A DNA stretch of 64,000 nucleotides from Cunninghamia lanceolata. Its lineage: Eukaryota; Streptophyta; Pinopsida; Cupressales; Cupressaceae. Position 1 is the first letter of the stretch, and every line of letters starts with the position of its first letter. The stretch spans positions 310,001 through 374,000 of the forward strand of contig BSBN01001361.1 of assembly GCA_027924645.1 (NCBI GenBank). The letters run 5' to 3'. The notes under the pieces were generated by a model. That model searched no databases. It had not been told where the DNA came from and saw only the letters and a list, made by a program, of their open reading frames with translations. Below are positions 63,778 through 64,000 of this stretch, in pieces. Both the position numbers and the translations under genes were made by a program.

Positions 63778-64000
63778 CAATAGTTGACCCATTTGCATGT
63801 AAGTTCTGACAACCATTTCTAAAAAGAAACTACACCATGATTATCTTGCAAAATAATGCATGCTATAAGACAGTACTTGGATATCACATTAATCTCACAC
63901 ACTCAAGGTCCGCAGTTCAAAAATGGGATCAGACAAATCATATGACCTACTTTTGATGCTAGAGGGACTCGTATTTACAATTTATTTTAAGTATCTATTT

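Larger units (their letters stand above)
58868..64000. repeat. Tandem array unit, copy 6 (partial, cut by the window end)
   Basis: The first 5133 bases of a sixth unit, ending shortly after the internal subrepeats and before the LINE remnant, foldback and PR-1 gene. It shares C at 61578 and A at 63346 only with copy 4. Private changes were seen near 61531, 62327 and 62664. There is no drop in similarity toward base 64000, so the array very probably continues and a sixth PR-1 gene is expected about 2.8 kb beyond the window. Gene-free blocks: 58868-59816, 60647-62791 and 63778-64000. Confidence 0.96.

Noticed and set aside
1..64000. Array as a classical satellite, rDNA or CRISPR-type repeat
   Set aside because: The unit is far too long and complex for satellite or CRISPR, and contains no rRNA sequence; it is a segmental gene-bearing tandem repeat.

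Overview
The window is eukaryotic nuclear DNA, almost certainly from a land plant with a TE-rich genome. It is AT-rich and gene-poor, carries decayed retroelement sequence, and has one recognisable gene type: a secreted pathogenesis-related protein 1 (PR-1, CAP superfamily). The PR-1 protein has the plant six-cysteine pattern and a plant CAPE-type C-terminus. I cannot place the species; a gymnosperm is possible but not shown.

The whole 64 kb is one head-to-tail tandem array of an 11.77-kb unit. Taking base 1 as the phase, the copies are 1-11774, 11775-23548, 23549-35321, 35322-47095, 47096-58867 and a partial sixth, 58868-64000. No spacer separates the copies and neither array edge is visible. 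Copies differ by only about 0.1% by eye, and their length differences (11772 to 11774) are fully explained by three homopolymer runs.

Layout of one unit in copy-1 coordinates: AT-rich sequence without genes (1-949); a possible minus-strand LTR-like remnant (950-1780); unrecognised sequence (1781-3925); an old internal 498-bp tandem duplication (3926-4911); unrecognised sequence (4912-6239); a broken LINE-type endonuclease remnant on the minus strand (6240-7243); a foldback with about 92-nt arms (7473-7656); TATA-like motifs (7722-7753); the intact single-exon PR-1 gene (7908-8405); its 3' flank (8406-9253); a frame-broken, coding-like, GC-richer stretch on the minus strand (9254-9683); and AT-rich sequence to the unit end.

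The five complete PR-1 genes are intact and encode only two proteins, differing at residue 27: Asn in copies 1, 3 and 5, Lys in copies 2 and 4. This change belongs to a linked block of six variants around the promoter that alternates A-B-A-B-A. Other variable sites group the copies differently, including a four-gamete conflict within 206 bp, which points to gene conversion or unequal crossing-over. The simplest reading is a recently amplified or actively homogenised defence-gene array that multiplies PR-1 dosage. I found no bacterial operon, CRISPR array, tRNA or rRNA.
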